DNA of 64,000 nt from NCBI RefSeq assembly GCF_012489685.1, contig NC_080045.1, positions 1,183,001 through 1,247,000 of the forward strand, given 5' to 3'. Below are positions 21,134-35,700 of this stretch, one piece after another. The notes under the pieces were generated by a model. The model was not told where the DNA came from. It did not search any database and saw only the letters and a program-made list of their open reading frames with translations. Within the stretch, counting starts at the first letter, position 1, and every line of letters begins with the position of its first letter. Made by a program: the position numbers and the translations under genes. Source of the DNA: Lotus japonicus (Eukaryota; Streptophyta; Magnoliopsida; Fabales; Fabaceae).

Positions 21134-24100
21134 GTTTTTAAGGAAAAATATCAAGTTGGAAGGGAACACATGGTTTGCCATGGAATGTCTCGTTGCCCAA
21201 ATGGATATCCTATACCAAGGTGCCCCCGTGAGCTCCCATGTTACAATTTGAGAATTATTGCCCCGATGATGGATTTCCCAAGGCTAACCTATGCGAATTT
21301 GGGTGGAAAATGAGTTTTCAAGGGAAAATCTCAAGTTGGAAGGGACTCTTGGTTTGCCCTGGCTTGCCTCATTGCCTAAATGGTGTCCCTATCCCAAGGT
21401 GCCCCCGTGAGCTCCCATGTATAAATTTGAGAATTCTTGCCCCGATGATGGATTTCCCAAGACTAATAACCTAAACAAATTTAGGTGGAAAATGAGTTTT
21501 TAAGGGAAAATATCATGTTGGAATGGAAAATTTGTTTGCCATGACATGACTCGTTGTCCAAATTGTTTCCCTATGCCAAGGTGCCCCCGTGAGCTCCCAT
21601 GTCAAAATTAGAAAATTCCTGCCCCGATGATGGATTTCTCATGGCTAACCTATGCAAATTTGGGCAGAAAATGAGTTTTCAAAGGAAAATATCAAGTTGG
21701 AAGGGAAACTTGGTTTACCATGACATGTCTCGTTGCCCTAATGGTTTCCCTATGCCAAGGTGCCCCCGTGAGCTCCCATGTCAAAATTTGGGAATTCTTG
21801 CCGCGTTGATGGATTTCCCAAGGCTAACCTATGCAAATTTCTGAGGAAAATTAATTTTCAAGGGAAAATATCAAGTTGGAAGGGGAACTTGGTTTGCCAT
21901 GGCATGCATCGTTGCCCAAATGATTTCCCTATGCCAAGGTGCCCCTGTGAGCTCCCATGTCATAATATGGGAATTCTTGCCGCGTTGAAGGATTTCCCAA
22001 GGCTAACCTGTGCGAATCTTGGTGGAAAATGTGTTTTCAAAGGAAAATCTCAAGTGGGAAATGAATCTTTGTTTACCATGTCATGCCTCGTTGCCCAAAT
22101 GGTTTCCCTATGCCAAGGTGCCGTCGTGAGCTCCCATGTCAAAATTTGAGAATTCTTGCCGCGTTGATGGATTTCCCAAGGCTAACCTATGCGAATCTGG
22201 GTGGAAAATGAGTTTTCAAAGGAAAATCTCAAGTCCGAAATGAAACTTGGTTTACTATGGCATGCCTCGTTTACCAAATGGTTTCCCTATGCCAAGGTGC
22301 CCCCGTGGGCTCCCATGTCAAAATTTGAGAATTCTTACCCCGATGATGGATTTCCCATGGCTAACTTATGCAAATTTGGGTGGAAAACGATTTCAAGGGA
22401 AAATATCAAGTTGGAAGGGGAACTTGGTTTGTCATGGCATGCCTCATTGCCCAAATGATTTTCCTATGCCAATGTGCCCCCGTAAGCTCCCATGTCAAAA
22501 TATGGGAATTCTTGCCGCGTTGATGGATTTACCAAGGCTAACCTATGCGAATCTGGGTGGAAAATGAGTTTTCAAGGGAAGATCTCAAGTTGGAAATGAA
22601 ACTTGGTTTTCCGTGGCATGCCTCGTTTCCCAAATGGTTTATATATGCCACGGTGCCCCTGTGAGCTCCCATGTCAAAATTTGAAAATTCTTACCCCGAT
22701 GATGGATTTCCCATGGCTAACCAATGCAAATTTGGGTAGAAAATGATTTCAAGGGAAAATATTAAGTTGGAAGGGGAACTTGGTTTGCTATGGCATGCCT
22801 CGTTGCCCAAATGATTTTCCTATGCCAATGTGCCCCCTTGAGCTCCCATGTTAGAATATGGGAATTCTTGCCGCATTGATGGATTTCCGAAGGCTAACCT
22901 ATGCGAATCTGGGTGGAAAATGAGTTTTCAAGGGAAAATATCAAGTTGGAAATTAAACTTGGTTTGCTATGGCATGCCTCGTAGACAAAAGGTTTCCCTA
23001 TGCCAAGGTGCCCCAGTGAGCTCCCTTGTCAAAATTTGAGAATTCTTGCCCCATTATGGATTTCCCAAGGCTGACCTATACAAATTTAGGTGGAAAATGA
23101 GTTTTCAAGGGAAAATATCAAGTTGGATGGGAAACTAGGTTTGCCATGACATGCCTCGTTGTCCAAATTGTTTCCCTATGCCAAGGTGCCTCCGTGAGCT
23201 CTGATGTCAAAATTTGAGAATTCTTGCCCGGATGATGGATTTCTCAGGGCTAACCTATGCAAATTTGGGTGGAAAATGAGTTTTCAAGGGAAAATATCAA
23301 GTTAGAAGGGAATCTTGTTTTGCCAAGGCATGCCTCGTTCCCTAAATGGTATCCTTATGCCAAGGTTCCCCCGTGAGCTCCCATGTCAAAATTTGAGAAT
23401 TATTGTCTCGATAATGGATTTCCGAAGGCTATCCTATGCAAATTTGGGTGGAAAATGAGTTTTTAAGGGAAAATATCAAGTTAGAAGGGAATCTTGATTT
23501 GCCTTGACATGCCTCGTTGCCTAAATGGTTTCCTTATACCAAGGTGCCCCCGTGAGCTCCCATGTCAAAATTTGGGAATTCTTGCCGCGTTGATGGATTT
23601 CCCAAGGCTAACCTATGCGAATCAAGGTGGAAAATGAGTTTTCGAAGGAAAATCTCAAGTTGGAAATGAAACTTGGTTTTCCATGGCATGCCTCGTTTCC
23701 CAAATGGTTTCCCTATGCCAAGGTTCCCCTGTGAGCTCCCATGTCAAAATTTGAGAATTCTTACCCCGATGATGGATTTCCAATGGCTAACCTATGCAAA
23801 TTTGGGTGGAAAAAGATTTCAAGGGAAAGTATCAAGTTGGAAGGGGAACTTGGTTTGCCATGGCATGCCTCGTTGCCTAAATGATTTTCAAAATATGGGA
23901 ATTCTTGCCGCGTTGATGGATTTCCCAAGGCTAACCAATGCGATTCTAGGTGGAAAATGTGTTTCAAAGGAAAATCTCAAGTTGTAAATGAAACTTGGTT
24001 TGGCATGGCATGCATCGTTGCCCAAATGGTTTCCCTATGCTAAGGTACCCCCGTGAGCTCCCATGTCAAAATTTGGGAATTCTTGCCGCGTTGATGGATT

Positions 24101-27100
24101 TTCCAAGGCTAACCTATGCGAATCAGGGTAGAAAATGAGTTTTCAAAGGAAAATCACAAGTTGGAAACGAAACTTGGTTTTCCATGGCATGCCTCGTTTT
24201 ACAAATGGTTTCCCAATGCCAAGGTGCCCCTGTGAGCTCCCATGTCAAAATTTGAGAATTCTTACCCCGATGATGGATTTCCCATGGCTAACCTATGCAA
24301 ATTTGGGTGGAAAATGATTTCAAGGGAAAATATCAAGTTGGAAGGGGAACTTGGTTTGCCATTGCATGCCTCGTTGCCCAAATGTTTTTCCTATGCCAAT
24401 GTGCCCCCGTGAGCTCCCATGTCAAAATATGGGAATTCTTGCCACGTTGTTGGATTTCCCAAGGCTAACCTATGCGAATCTATGTGGAAAATGAGTTTTC
24501 AAAGGAAAATATCAAGTTGAAAATGAAACTTGGTTTTCCGTGGCATGCCTCGTTGAACAAATGGTTTCCCTATGACAAGGTTCCCCCGTGAGCTCCCATG
24601 TCCAAATTTGAGAATTCTTACCCCGATGATGAATTTTTCATTGCTATCTTATGCAAATTTGGGTGGAAAATGAGTTTTTAAGGAAAAATATCAAGTTAGA
24701 AGGGAATCTTGGTTTGCCATGACATGCCTCGTTGCCCAAATGGTTTCCCTATGCCAAGGTGCCCCCGTGAGTTTCCATGTCAAAAATTGAGAATTCTTAC
24801 CCCGATGATGGATTTCCCATGGCTAACCTTTGTAAATTTGGGTGGAAAATGAGTTTTAAAGGGAAAATATCAAGTTGAAAGGGAAACTTGGTTTGTGATG
24901 GCATGCCTCGTTGCCCAAATGGTTTCCCTATCCCAAGGTGCACCCGTGAGCTCCCATATAAAATTTGAGAATTCTTGCCGCGTTGATGGATTTCCCAAGG
25001 CTAACCTATGCGAATCAAGGTGGAAAATGAGTTTTCGAAGGAAAATCTCATGTTGGAAATGAAACTTGGTTTACCATGGCATGCCTCATTGCCCAAATGG
25101 TTTCCTTATGCAAAGGTGCACCCGTGAGCTCCTATATCAAAATTTGGGAATTCTTGCCGCCTTGATGGATTTCCCAAGGCTAACCTATGCGAATCTGGGT
25201 GGAGAATGTGTTTTCAAAGGAAAATATCAAGTTGTAAATGAAACTTGGTTTTCCATGACATGTCTCGTTTCCCAAATGGTTTCCCTATGCCAAGGTGCCC
25301 CCGTGAGCTCCCATGACTAAATTTGAGAATTCTTTCCCCGATGATGGATTTTCCATGGCTAACCTATGCAAATTTGGGTGGAAAATGATTTCAAGGGAAA
25401 ATATCAAGTTGGAAGGGGAACTTGGTTTGTCATAACAGGCCTCATTGCCCAAATGATTTCCCTATGCCAATGTGCCCCAGTGAGCTCCCATGTCAATATT
25501 CGAGAATTCTTACCCCGATGATGGATTTCCCATGGCTAACCTTTGTAAATTTGGTGGAAAATGAGTTTTAAAGGGAAAATATCAAGTTGAAAGGGAAACT
25601 TGGTTTGTGAAGGCATGCCTCGTAGCCCAAATGGTTTCTCTATGCAAAGGTGCCCCCATGAGGTCCCATGTTAAAATTTGAGAATTCTTGCCCTGATGAT
25701 GGATTTTCCAAGGCTAACCTATGCGAATTTGGGTGGAAAATGAGTTTTCAAGGGAAAATATCAAGTTGGAAGGGAAAATTGGTTTTCCAGGGCATGTCTC
25801 GTTGCCCAAATGGTTTCCCTATGCCAAGGTGCCCCTGTGAGCTCCCATGTTAAAATTTGAGAATTCTTGCCTCGATGATGAATTTGACAAGGCTAACCTA
25901 TGCAAATTTGGGTGGAAGATGAGTTTTCAAGGGAAAATCTCAAGTTGGAAGGGAATCTTGGTTTTCCATGGCTTACCTCATTTGCCAAATGGTTTCCCTA
26001 TCCCAAGGTGCCCCCGTGAGCTCCCATAAAAAATTTGAGAATTCTTGCCGCGTTGATGGATTTCCCAAGGCTAACCTAAGCGAATCATGGTGGTAAATGA
26101 GTTTTCGAAGGAAAATATATAGTTGGAAATGAAAATTGGTTTGCCATGGCATGCCTCGTTGCCCAAATGGTTTCCTTATGCAAAGGTGCACCCGTGAGCT
26201 CCCATATCAAAATTTGGGAATTCTTGCCGCCATGATGGATTTCCCAAGGCTAACCTATGCGAATCTGGGTGGAAAATGAGTTTTCAAAGGAAAATCTCAA
26301 GTTGGAAATGAAACTTGCTTTGCCATGACATGTCTAGTTTCCCAAATGGTTTCCCTATGCCAAGGTGCCCCCGTGAGCTCCCCTGTCAAAATTTGAGAAT
26401 TCATTCCCCGATGATGGATTTCCCATGGCTAACCTATGCAAATATGGGTGGAAAATGATTTCAAGGGAAAATATCAAGTTGGAAGGGGAACTTGGTTTGC
26501 CATAACAGGCCTCATTGCCCAAATGATTTCCCTATGTCAATGGGCCTCGTGAGCTCCCATGTCAAAATTCGAGAATTCTTACCCCGATGATGGATTTCCC
26601 ATGGCTAACCTTTGTAAATTTGGGTGGAAAATGAGTTTTAAAGGGAAAATATCAAGTTGAAAGGGAAACTTGGTTTGTGATGGCATGCCTCGTAGCCCAA
26701 ATGGTTTCCCTATGCAAAGGTGCCCCCTCGAGGTCCCATGTTAAAATTTGAGAATTCTTGCCCTGATGATGGATTTCCCAAGGCTAACCTATACAAATTT
26801 AGGTGGAAAATGAGTTTTCATGGGAAACTATCAAGTTGGATGGGAAACTTGGTTTGCCACGACATGCCTCGTTGTCCAAATTGTTTCCCTATGCCAAGGT
26901 GCCCCTGTGAGCTCCCACGTCAATATTTGAGAATTCTTGCCCCAATGATGGATTTCCCAAGGCTAACCTATGCGAATCTAGATGGAAAATGTGTTTTCAA
27001 AGGAAAATCTCAAGTTGGAAATGAAATTTGGTTTGCCATAGCATGCCTTGTTTTCCAAATGGTTTCCCTATGCCAAGGTGGCCCCTTGAGCTCCTATGTT

Positions 27101-29700
27101 AAAATTTGGGAATTCTTGCCGCGCTGATGGATTTCCCAAGGCTAACCTATGCGAATCTCAATGGAAAATGAGTTTTCAAAGGAAAATTTCAAGTTGGAAA
27201 TGAAACTTAATTTTCCATGGCATGCCTTGTTTCCCAAATGGTTTCCCTATGCCAAGGTGCCCATGTAATCTCCCAAGTCAAAATTTGAGAATTCTTTCCC
27301 CGATGATGGATTTCCCATGGCTAACCCATGCAAATTTGGGTGGAAAATGATTTCAAAGGAAAATATCAAGTTGGAAGGTGAACTTGGTTGGCCATGGTAT
27401 GCCTTGTTGCCCAAATGATTTCCCTATGCCAATGTGCCCCCATGATCTCCCATGTTAAAATATGGGAATTCTTGCCGCGTTGATGGATTTCCCAAGCCCA
27501 ACATATGCGAATCTGGGTAGAAAATGAGTTTCCAAAGGAAAATCTCAAGCTGGAAATGAAACTTGGTTTTCCATGGCAGGCCTCGTTTCCCAAATGGGTG
27601 CCCTAACCAAAGGTTCCCCCGTGAGCTCCCATGTCAAAATTTGAGAATTCTTACCCCGATGATGGATTTCCCATGGTTCACCTATGCAAATTTGGGTGGA
27701 AAATGAGTTTTAAAGGGAAAATATCAAGTTGGAAGGGAAACTTGGTTTATCATGGCATGCCTCGTTGCCCAAATGGTTTCCCTATACCAAGGTGCTCCCT
27801 TGAGCTCTCATGTTAAAATTTGAGAATTCTAGCCCTGATGATGGATTTCCCAAGGCTAACCTATGAGAATTTGGGTGGAAAATGAGTTTTCAAAGGAAAA
27901 TAACAAGTTGGAAGGGAAACTTGATTTTCCAGGGCATGTCTCGTTTCCCAAATGGTTTCCCTATGCCATGGTGCCTCTGTGAGCTCTCATGTTAAAATTT
28001 GAGAATTGTTTCCCCGATGATGGATTTGCCAAGGCTAACCTATGCAAATTTGGGTGGAAGATGAGTTTTCAAGGGAAAATCTCACGTTGGAAGGGAAACT
28101 TGGTTTTCCATGGCTTTCCTCGTTTCCCAAATGGTTTCCCTATCCCCAGGTACTCCCGTGAGCTCCCATGTAAAAATTTGAGAATTTTTGCCCCGATGAT
28201 GGATTTCCCAAGGCTATAACCTATGCGAATTTGAGTGTAAAATGAGTTTTCAAGGGAAAATATCAAGTTGGAAGGGAAACTTGGTTTTCCAATGCATATC
28301 TCGTTGCCCAAATGGTTTCCCTATGCCAACGTGCCTCTGTGAGCTCCGATGTTAAAATTTGAGAATTCTTACCCCGATGATGGATTTCCCAAGGCTAACC
28401 TATGCAAATTTGGGTGGAAGATGAGTTTTCAAGGGAAAATCTCAAGTTGGAAGGGAATCTTGGTTTTCCATGGCTTGCCTCGTTTCCCAAATGGTTTCCC
28501 TATCCTTAGGTGCCCCCGTGATCTCTAATGTTAAAATTTGAGAATTCTAGCCCTGATGATGGATTTCTCAAGGCTAACCTATGCAAATTTAGGTGGAAGA
28601 TTAGTTTTCAAGGGAAAATCTCAAGTTGGAAGGGAATCTTGGTTTTACATGGCTGGCCTCGTTTCCCAAATAGTTTCCCTATCCCAAGGTGCCCCCGTGA
28701 GTTCCAATGAAAAAATTTGAGAATTCTTGCCCCGATGATGGATTTCCCAAGGCTAACCTATGCGAATTTGGGTGGAAAATGAGTTTTTAAAAGAAAATAT
28801 CAAGTTGGAAGGGGAACTTGGTTTGCCATGGCATGCCTCGTTGCCTAAATGGTTTCCTTATACCAAGGTGCCCCCGTGAGCTCCCATGTCAAAATTTGAG
28901 AATTATTGACCAGATGATGGATTTCCCAAGGCTAACCTATGCGAATTTTGTAGGAAAATGAGTTTTCAAGTGAAAATATGAAGTTGGAAGGGAATCTTGG
29001 TTTTCCTTGGCTTGCCTTGTTTCCCAAATGGTTTCCGTATCCCAAGGTGCCCCCGTGAGCTCACATGTAAAAATTTGAGAATTATTGCCATGATGATTGA
29101 TTTCCCAAGGCCAAACTATGCGAATTTGGGTGGAAAATGAGTTTTCAAGGGAAAATTTCCCAAGGCTAACCTATGATGATGGATTTCCCAAGCCATGGCA
29201 TGCCTCGTTGCCCAAATGATTTCCCTATGCCAAGGTGCCCCCGTGAGCTCCCATGTAAAAATTTAAGAATTCTTGCCCCGATGATGGATATCCCAAGGCT
29301 AACCTATGCAAATTTGGGTGGAAGATGAGCTTTCAAGGGAAAATCTCAAGTTGGAAGGAAAACTTTGTTTTTTAGGGCATTTCTCGTTGCCCAAATGGTT
29401 TCCCTTTGCCAAGGTGCCCCAGTGAGCTCCCAGGTAAATATTTGAGAATTCTTGCCCCGATGATGGATTTCCCAAGGCTAACCCATGCAAATTTGGGTGG
29501 AAGATGAGCTTTCAAGGGAAAATCTCATGTTGGAAGGGAATCTTGGTTTTCATTGGCTTGCCTCGTTTCCCAAATGTTTTCCCTATCCCAAGGTGCCCCC
29601 GTGAGCTCCCATGTAAAATTTGAGAACTCTTGCCCCGATGATGGATTTCCCAAGGCTAAACTATGCGAATTTGGGTGGAAAATGAGTTTTCAAGGGAAAA
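21134..29700 (+). repeat. ~179-bp satellite, diverged segment right of solo LTR
   Basis: The interrupted monomer resumes at GTTTTTAAGGAAAAATATC. Subtypes mix: CGCGTTGATGG with GGAAATGAAAC, CCCCGATGATGG, and a short form GGTGGAAAATGATTTCAAGG lacking the GAGTT pentamer (22381, 22736, 24309, 25379, 26451, 27342). One monomer near 23885-23895 has lost about 40 bp between ATGATTTTC and AAAATATGGG. Another near 29145-29200 is scrambled, with GGATTTCCCAAG and GGCTAACCTATG duplicated. No long-range order was seen by eye. Confidence 0.93.
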
Positions 29701-32700
29701 TATCCAGTTGGAAGGGGAACTTGGTTTGCCATGACATGCCTCGTTGCCTAAATGGTTTCCTTATACCAAGGTGCCCCCGTGACCACCCATGTCAAAATTT
29801 GAGAATTATTCACCTGATGATGGATTTCCCAAGGCTAACCTATGCAAATTTGGGTGGAAGATGAGCTTTCAAGGGAAAATCTCAAGTTGGAATGGAATCT
29901 TGGTTTTCCATGGCTTGCCTCGTTTTCCAAATGGTTTCCCTATCCTAAGGTGCCCCTATGAGCTCACATGTTAAAATTTGAGAATTCTATCCCTGATGAT
30001 GGATTTCCCAAGGCTAACCTAGGCGAATTTGGGTGGAAACTGAATTTTTAAGGGAAAATATCAAGTTTTTTAGTGCATGTCTCGTTGCCCAAATGGTTTC
30101 CCTATGCCAAGGTGCCCCTGTGAACTCCCTTGTAAAAATTTGAGAATTCTAGCTCCGATGATGGATTTCCCAAGGCTAACCTATGCAAATTTGGGTGGAA
30201 GATGAGCTTTCAAGGGAAAATCTCAAGTTGGAAGGGAATCTTGGTTTTCCATGGCTTGCCTCGTTTCCCAAATGGTTTCCCTATCCCAAGGTGCCCCCGT
30301 GAGCTCTCATGTTAAAATTTGAGAATTCTAGCCCTGAAGATGGATTTCTCAAGGCTAACCAATGCTAATTTGGGTGGAAAATGAGTTTTCAAGAGAAAAT
30401 CTCAAGTTGGAAGGGAATCTTGTTTTTCCTCGGCTTGCCTCGTTTCCCTAATGGTTTACCTACACCATGGAGCCTCTGTGAGCTCCCATGTTAAAATTTG
30501 AGAATTCTTGCCCCGATGATGGATTTCCCAAGGCTAACCTATGCTAATTTGGGTGGAAGATGAGTTTTCAAGGGAAAATCTCAAGTTGGAAGGGAATCTT
30601 GGTTTTCCATGGCTGACCTCGTTTCCCAAATAGTTTCCCTATCCCAAGGTGCCCCCGTGAGCTCCAATGTAAAAATTAGAGAATTCTTGCCCCGATGATG
30701 GATTTCCCAAGGCTACCTATGCGAATTTGGGTGGAAAATGAGTTTTCAAGGGAAAATATCAAGTTGAAAGGGGAACTTGGTTTGCCATGGCATGTCTTGT
30801 TTCCTAAATGGTTTCCTTATTCCAAGGTGCCCACGTGAGCTCTCATGTCAAAATTTGAGAATTATTGACCCGATGATGGATTTCCCAAGGCTAACCTATG
30901 CGAATTTGGGAGGAAAATGAGTTTTCAAGGGAAAATATCAAGTTGGAAGGGAATATTGGTTTTCCATGGCTTGCCTCATTTCCCAAATGGTTTCCTTATC
31001 CCAAGGTGCCCCTGAGAGCTCCCATGTAAAAATTTGAGAATTCTTGCCCCGGTGATGGATTTCCCATGGCTAACCTGTGCGAATTTGGGTGAAAAATGAG
31101 TTTTCAAGGGAAAATATGAAGTTGGAAGGGGAACTAGGTTTTCCATTGCATGCCTCGTTGCCTAAATGGTTTCCTTATGCCAAGGTGCCTCCGTGAGCTC
31201 CCATGTCAAAATTTGAGAATTATTCACCCGATGATGGATTTCCCAAGGATAACCTATGCAAATTTGGGTGGAATATGAGCTTTTAAGGGAAAATCTCAAT
31301 TTGGAAGGGAATCTTGGTTTTCCATGGCTTGCCTCGTTTCCCAAATGGTTTCCCTATGCCCAAGTGCCCCCGTGAGCTCCCATGTAAAAATTTGAGAATT
31401 CTTGCACCGATGATGGACTTCTCAAGGCTAAACTATGTGAATTTGGGTGGAAAATGAGTTTTCAAGGGAAAATATCAAGTTGGAAGGGGAACTTGGTTTG
31501 CCATGGCATGCCTCGTTGCCTAAATGGTTTCCTTATGCCAAGGTGCCCCCGTGACCACCCATGTTAAAATTTGAGAAATATTCACCTGATGATGGATTTC
31601 CCAAGGCTAACCTATGCAAATTTGGGTGGAAGATGAGCTTTCAAGGGAAAATATCAAGTTGGAAGGTAATCTTGGTTTTCCATGGCTTGCCTCGTTTCCC
31701 AAATGGTTTCCTTATCCTAAGGTGCCCCCGTGACCTTTCATGTAAAAATTTGAGAATTCTTGCCCCGATGATGGATTTCCCAAGGCTAACCTATGCGAAT
31801 TTGGGTGGAAACTGAATTTTTAAGGGAAAATATCAAGTTGGAAGGAAAACTTTGTTTTTTAGTGCATGTCTCGTTGCCCAAATGGTTTCCCTATGCCAAG
31901 GTGCCCCTGTGAACTCCCATGTAAAAATTTGAGAATTCTTGCTCCGATGATGGATTTCCCAAGGCTAACCTATGCAAATTTGGGTGGAAGATGTGCTTTC
32001 AAGGGAAAATCTCAAGTTGGAAGGGAATCTTGGTTTTCCATGGCTTGCCTCGTTTCCCAAATGGTTTCCCTATCCCAAGGTGCCCCCGTGAGCTCTCATG
32101 TTAAAATTTGAGAATTCTAGCCCTGAAGATGGATTTCTCAAGGCTAACCAATGCTAATTTGGGTGGAAAATGAGTTTTCAAGAGAAAATCTCAAGTTGGA
32201 AGGGAATCTTGGTTTTCCTCGGCTTGCCTCGTTTCCCTAATGGTTTCCCTACGCCATGGAGCCTCTGTGAGCTCCCATGTTAAAATTTGAGAATTCTTGC
32301 CCCGATGATGGATTTCCAAAGGCTAACCTATGCTAATTTGGGTGGAAGATGAGTTTTCAAGGGAAAATCTCAAGTTGGAAGGGAATCTTGGTTTTCCATG
32401 GCTGACCTTGTTTCCCAAATAGTTTCCCTATCCCAAGGTGCCCCCGTGAGCTCCAATGTAAAAATTAGAGAATTCTTGCCCCGATGATGGATTTCCCAAG
32501 GCTAACCTATGCGAATTTAGGTGGAAAATGAGTTTTCAAGGGAAAATATCAAGTTGAAAGGGGAACTTGGTTTGCCATGGCATGTCTCGTTGCCTAAATG
32601 GTTTCCTTATTCCAAGGTGCCCACGTGAGCTCTCATGTCAAAATTTGAGAATTATTGACCCGATGATGGATTTCCCAAGGCTAACCTATGCGAATTTGGG

Positions 32701-35700
32701 AGGAAAATGATTTTCAAGGGAAAATATCAAGTTGGAAGGGAATCTTGGTTTTCCATGGCTTGCCTCATTTCCCAAATGGTTTCCTTATCCCAAGGTGCCC
32801 CTGAGAGCTCCCATGTAAAAATTTGAGAATTCTTGCCCCGGTGATGGATTTCCCATGGCTAACTTGTGCGAATTTGGGTGGAAAATGAGTTTTAAAGGGA
32901 AAATATGAAGTTGGAAGGGGAACTAGGTTTTCCATTGCATGCCTCGTTGCCTAAATGTTTTCCTTATGCCAAGGTGCCTCCGTGAGCTCCCATGTCAAAA
33001 TTTGAGAATTATTCACCCGATGATGGATTTCCCAAGGATAACCTATGCAAATTTGGGTGGAATATGAGCTTTTAAGGTAAAATCTCAATTTGGAAGGGAA
33101 TCTTGGTTTTCCATGGCTTGCCTCGTTTCCCAAATGGTTTCCCTATGCCAAGGTGCCCCCGTGAGCTCCCATGTAAAAATTTGAGAATTCTTGCACCGAT
33201 GATGGACTTCCCAAGGCTAAACTATGTGAATTTGGGTGGAAAATGAGTTTTCAAGGGAAAATATCAAGTTGGAAGGGGAACTTGGTTTGCCATGGCATGC
33301 CTCGTTGCCTAAATGGTTTCCTTATGCCAAGGTGCCCCCGTGACCACCCATGTTAAAATTTGAGAAATATTCACCTGATGATGGATTTCCCAAGGCTAAC
33401 CTATGCAAATTTGGGTGGAAGATGAGCTTTCAAGGGAAAATATCAAGTTGGAAGGTAATCTTGGTTTTCCATGGCTTGCCTCGTTTCCCAAATGGTTTCT
33501 TTATCCTAAGGTGCCCCCATGACCTTTCATGTAAAAATTTGAGAATTCTTGCCCCGATGATGGATTTCCCAAGGCTAACCTATGCGAATTTGGGTGGAAA
33601 CTGAATTTTTAAGGGAAAATATCAAGTTGGAAGGAAAACTTTGTTTTTTAGTGCATGTCTTGTTGCCTAAATGGTTTCCCTATGCCAAGGTGCCTCTGTG
33701 AACTCCCATGTAAAAATTTGAGAATTCTTGCTCCGATGATGGATTTCCCAAGGCTAACCTGTGCAAATTTGGGTGGAAGATGAGCTTTCAAGGGAAAATC
33801 TCAAGTTGGAAGGGAATCTTGGTTTTCCATGGCTTGCCTCGTTTCCCAAATGGTTTCCCTATCCCAAGGTGCCCCCGTGAGCTCTCATGTTAAAATTTGA
33901 GAATTCTAGCCCTGAAGATGGATTTCCCAAGGCTAACCAATGCTAATTTGGGTGGAAAATGAGTTTTCAAGAGAAAATCTCAAGTTGGAAGGGAATCTTG
34001 GTTTTCCTCGGCTTGCCTCGTTTCCCTAATGGTTTCCCTACGCCATGGAGCCTCTGTGAGCTCCCATGTTAAAATTTGAGAATTCTTGCCCCGATGATGG
34101 ATTTCCCAAGGCTAACCTATGCTAATTTGGGTGGAAGATGAGTTTTCAAGGGAAAATCTTAAGTTGGAAGGGAATCTTTGTTTTCCATGGCTGACCTCGT
34201 TTCCCAAATAGTTTCCCTATCCCAAGGTGCCCCCGTGAGCTCCAATGTAAAAATTAGAGAATTCTTGCCCCGATGATGGATTTCCCAAGGCTACCTATGC
34301 GAATTTGGGTGGAAAATGAGTTTTCAAGGGAAAATATCAAGTTGAAAGGGGAACTTGGTTTGCCATGGCATGTCTTGTTGCCTAAATGGTTTCCTTATTC
34401 CAAGGTGCCCACGTGAGCTCTCATGTCAAAATTTGAGAATTATTGACCCGATGATGGATTTCCCAAGGCTAACCTATGCGAATTTGGGAGGAAAATGATT
34501 TTCAAGGGAAAATATCAAGTTGGAAGGGAATCTTGGTTTTCCATGGCTTGCCTCATTTCCCAAATGGTTTCCTTATCCCAAGGTGCCCCTGAGAGCTCCC
34601 ATGTAAAAATTTGAGAATTCTTGCCCCGGTGATGGATTTCCCATGGCTAACTTGTGCGAATTTGGGTGGAAAATGAGTTTTAAAGGGAAAATATGAAGTT
34701 GGAAGGGGAACTAGGTTTTCCATTGCATGCCTCGTTGCCTAAATGTTTTCCTTATGCCAAGGTGCCTCCGTGAGCTCCCATGTCAAAATTTGAGAATTAT
34801 TCACCCGATGATGGATTTCCCAAGGATAACCTATGCAAATTTGGGTGGAATATGAGCTTTTAAGGTAAAATCTCAATTTGGAAGGGAATCTTGGTTTTCC
34901 ATGGCTTGCCTCGTTTCCCAAATGGTTTCCCTATGCCAAGGTGCCCCCGTGAGCTCCCATGTAAAAATTTGAGAATTCTTGCACCGATGATGGACTTCCC
35001 AAGGCTAAACTATGTGAATTTGGGTGGAAAATGAGTTTTCAAGGGAAAATATCAAGTTGGAAGGGGAACTTGGTTTGCCATGGCATGCCTCGTTGCCTAA
35101 ATGGTTTCCTTATGCCAAGGTGCCCCCGTGACCACCCATGTTAAAATTTGAGAAATATTCACCTGATGATGGATTTCCCAAGGCTAACCTATGCAAATTT
35201 GGGTGGAAGATGAGCTTTCAAGGGAAAATATCAAGTTGGAAGGTAATCTTGGTTTTCCATGGCTTGCCTCGTTTCCCAAATGGTTTCTTTATCCTAAGGT
35301 GCCCCCGTGACCTTTCATGTAAAAATTTGAGAATTCTTGCCCCGATGATGGATTTCCCAAGGCTAACCTATGCGAATTTGGGTGGAAACTGAATTTTTAA
35401 GGGAAAATATCAAGTTGGAAGGAAAACTTTGTTTTTTAGTGCATGTCTCGTTGCCCAAATGGTTTCCCTATGCCAAGGTGCCCCTGTGAACTCCCTTGTA
35501 AAAATTTGAGAATTCTTGCTCCGATGATGGATTTCCCAAGGCTAACCTATGCAAATTTGGGTGGAAGATGAGCTTTCAAGGGAAAATCTCAAGTTGGAAG
35601 GGAATCTTGGTTTTCCATGGCTTGCCTCGTTTCCCAAATGGTTTCCCTATCCCAAGGTGCCCCCGTGAGCTCTCATGTTAAAATTTGAGAATTCTAGCCC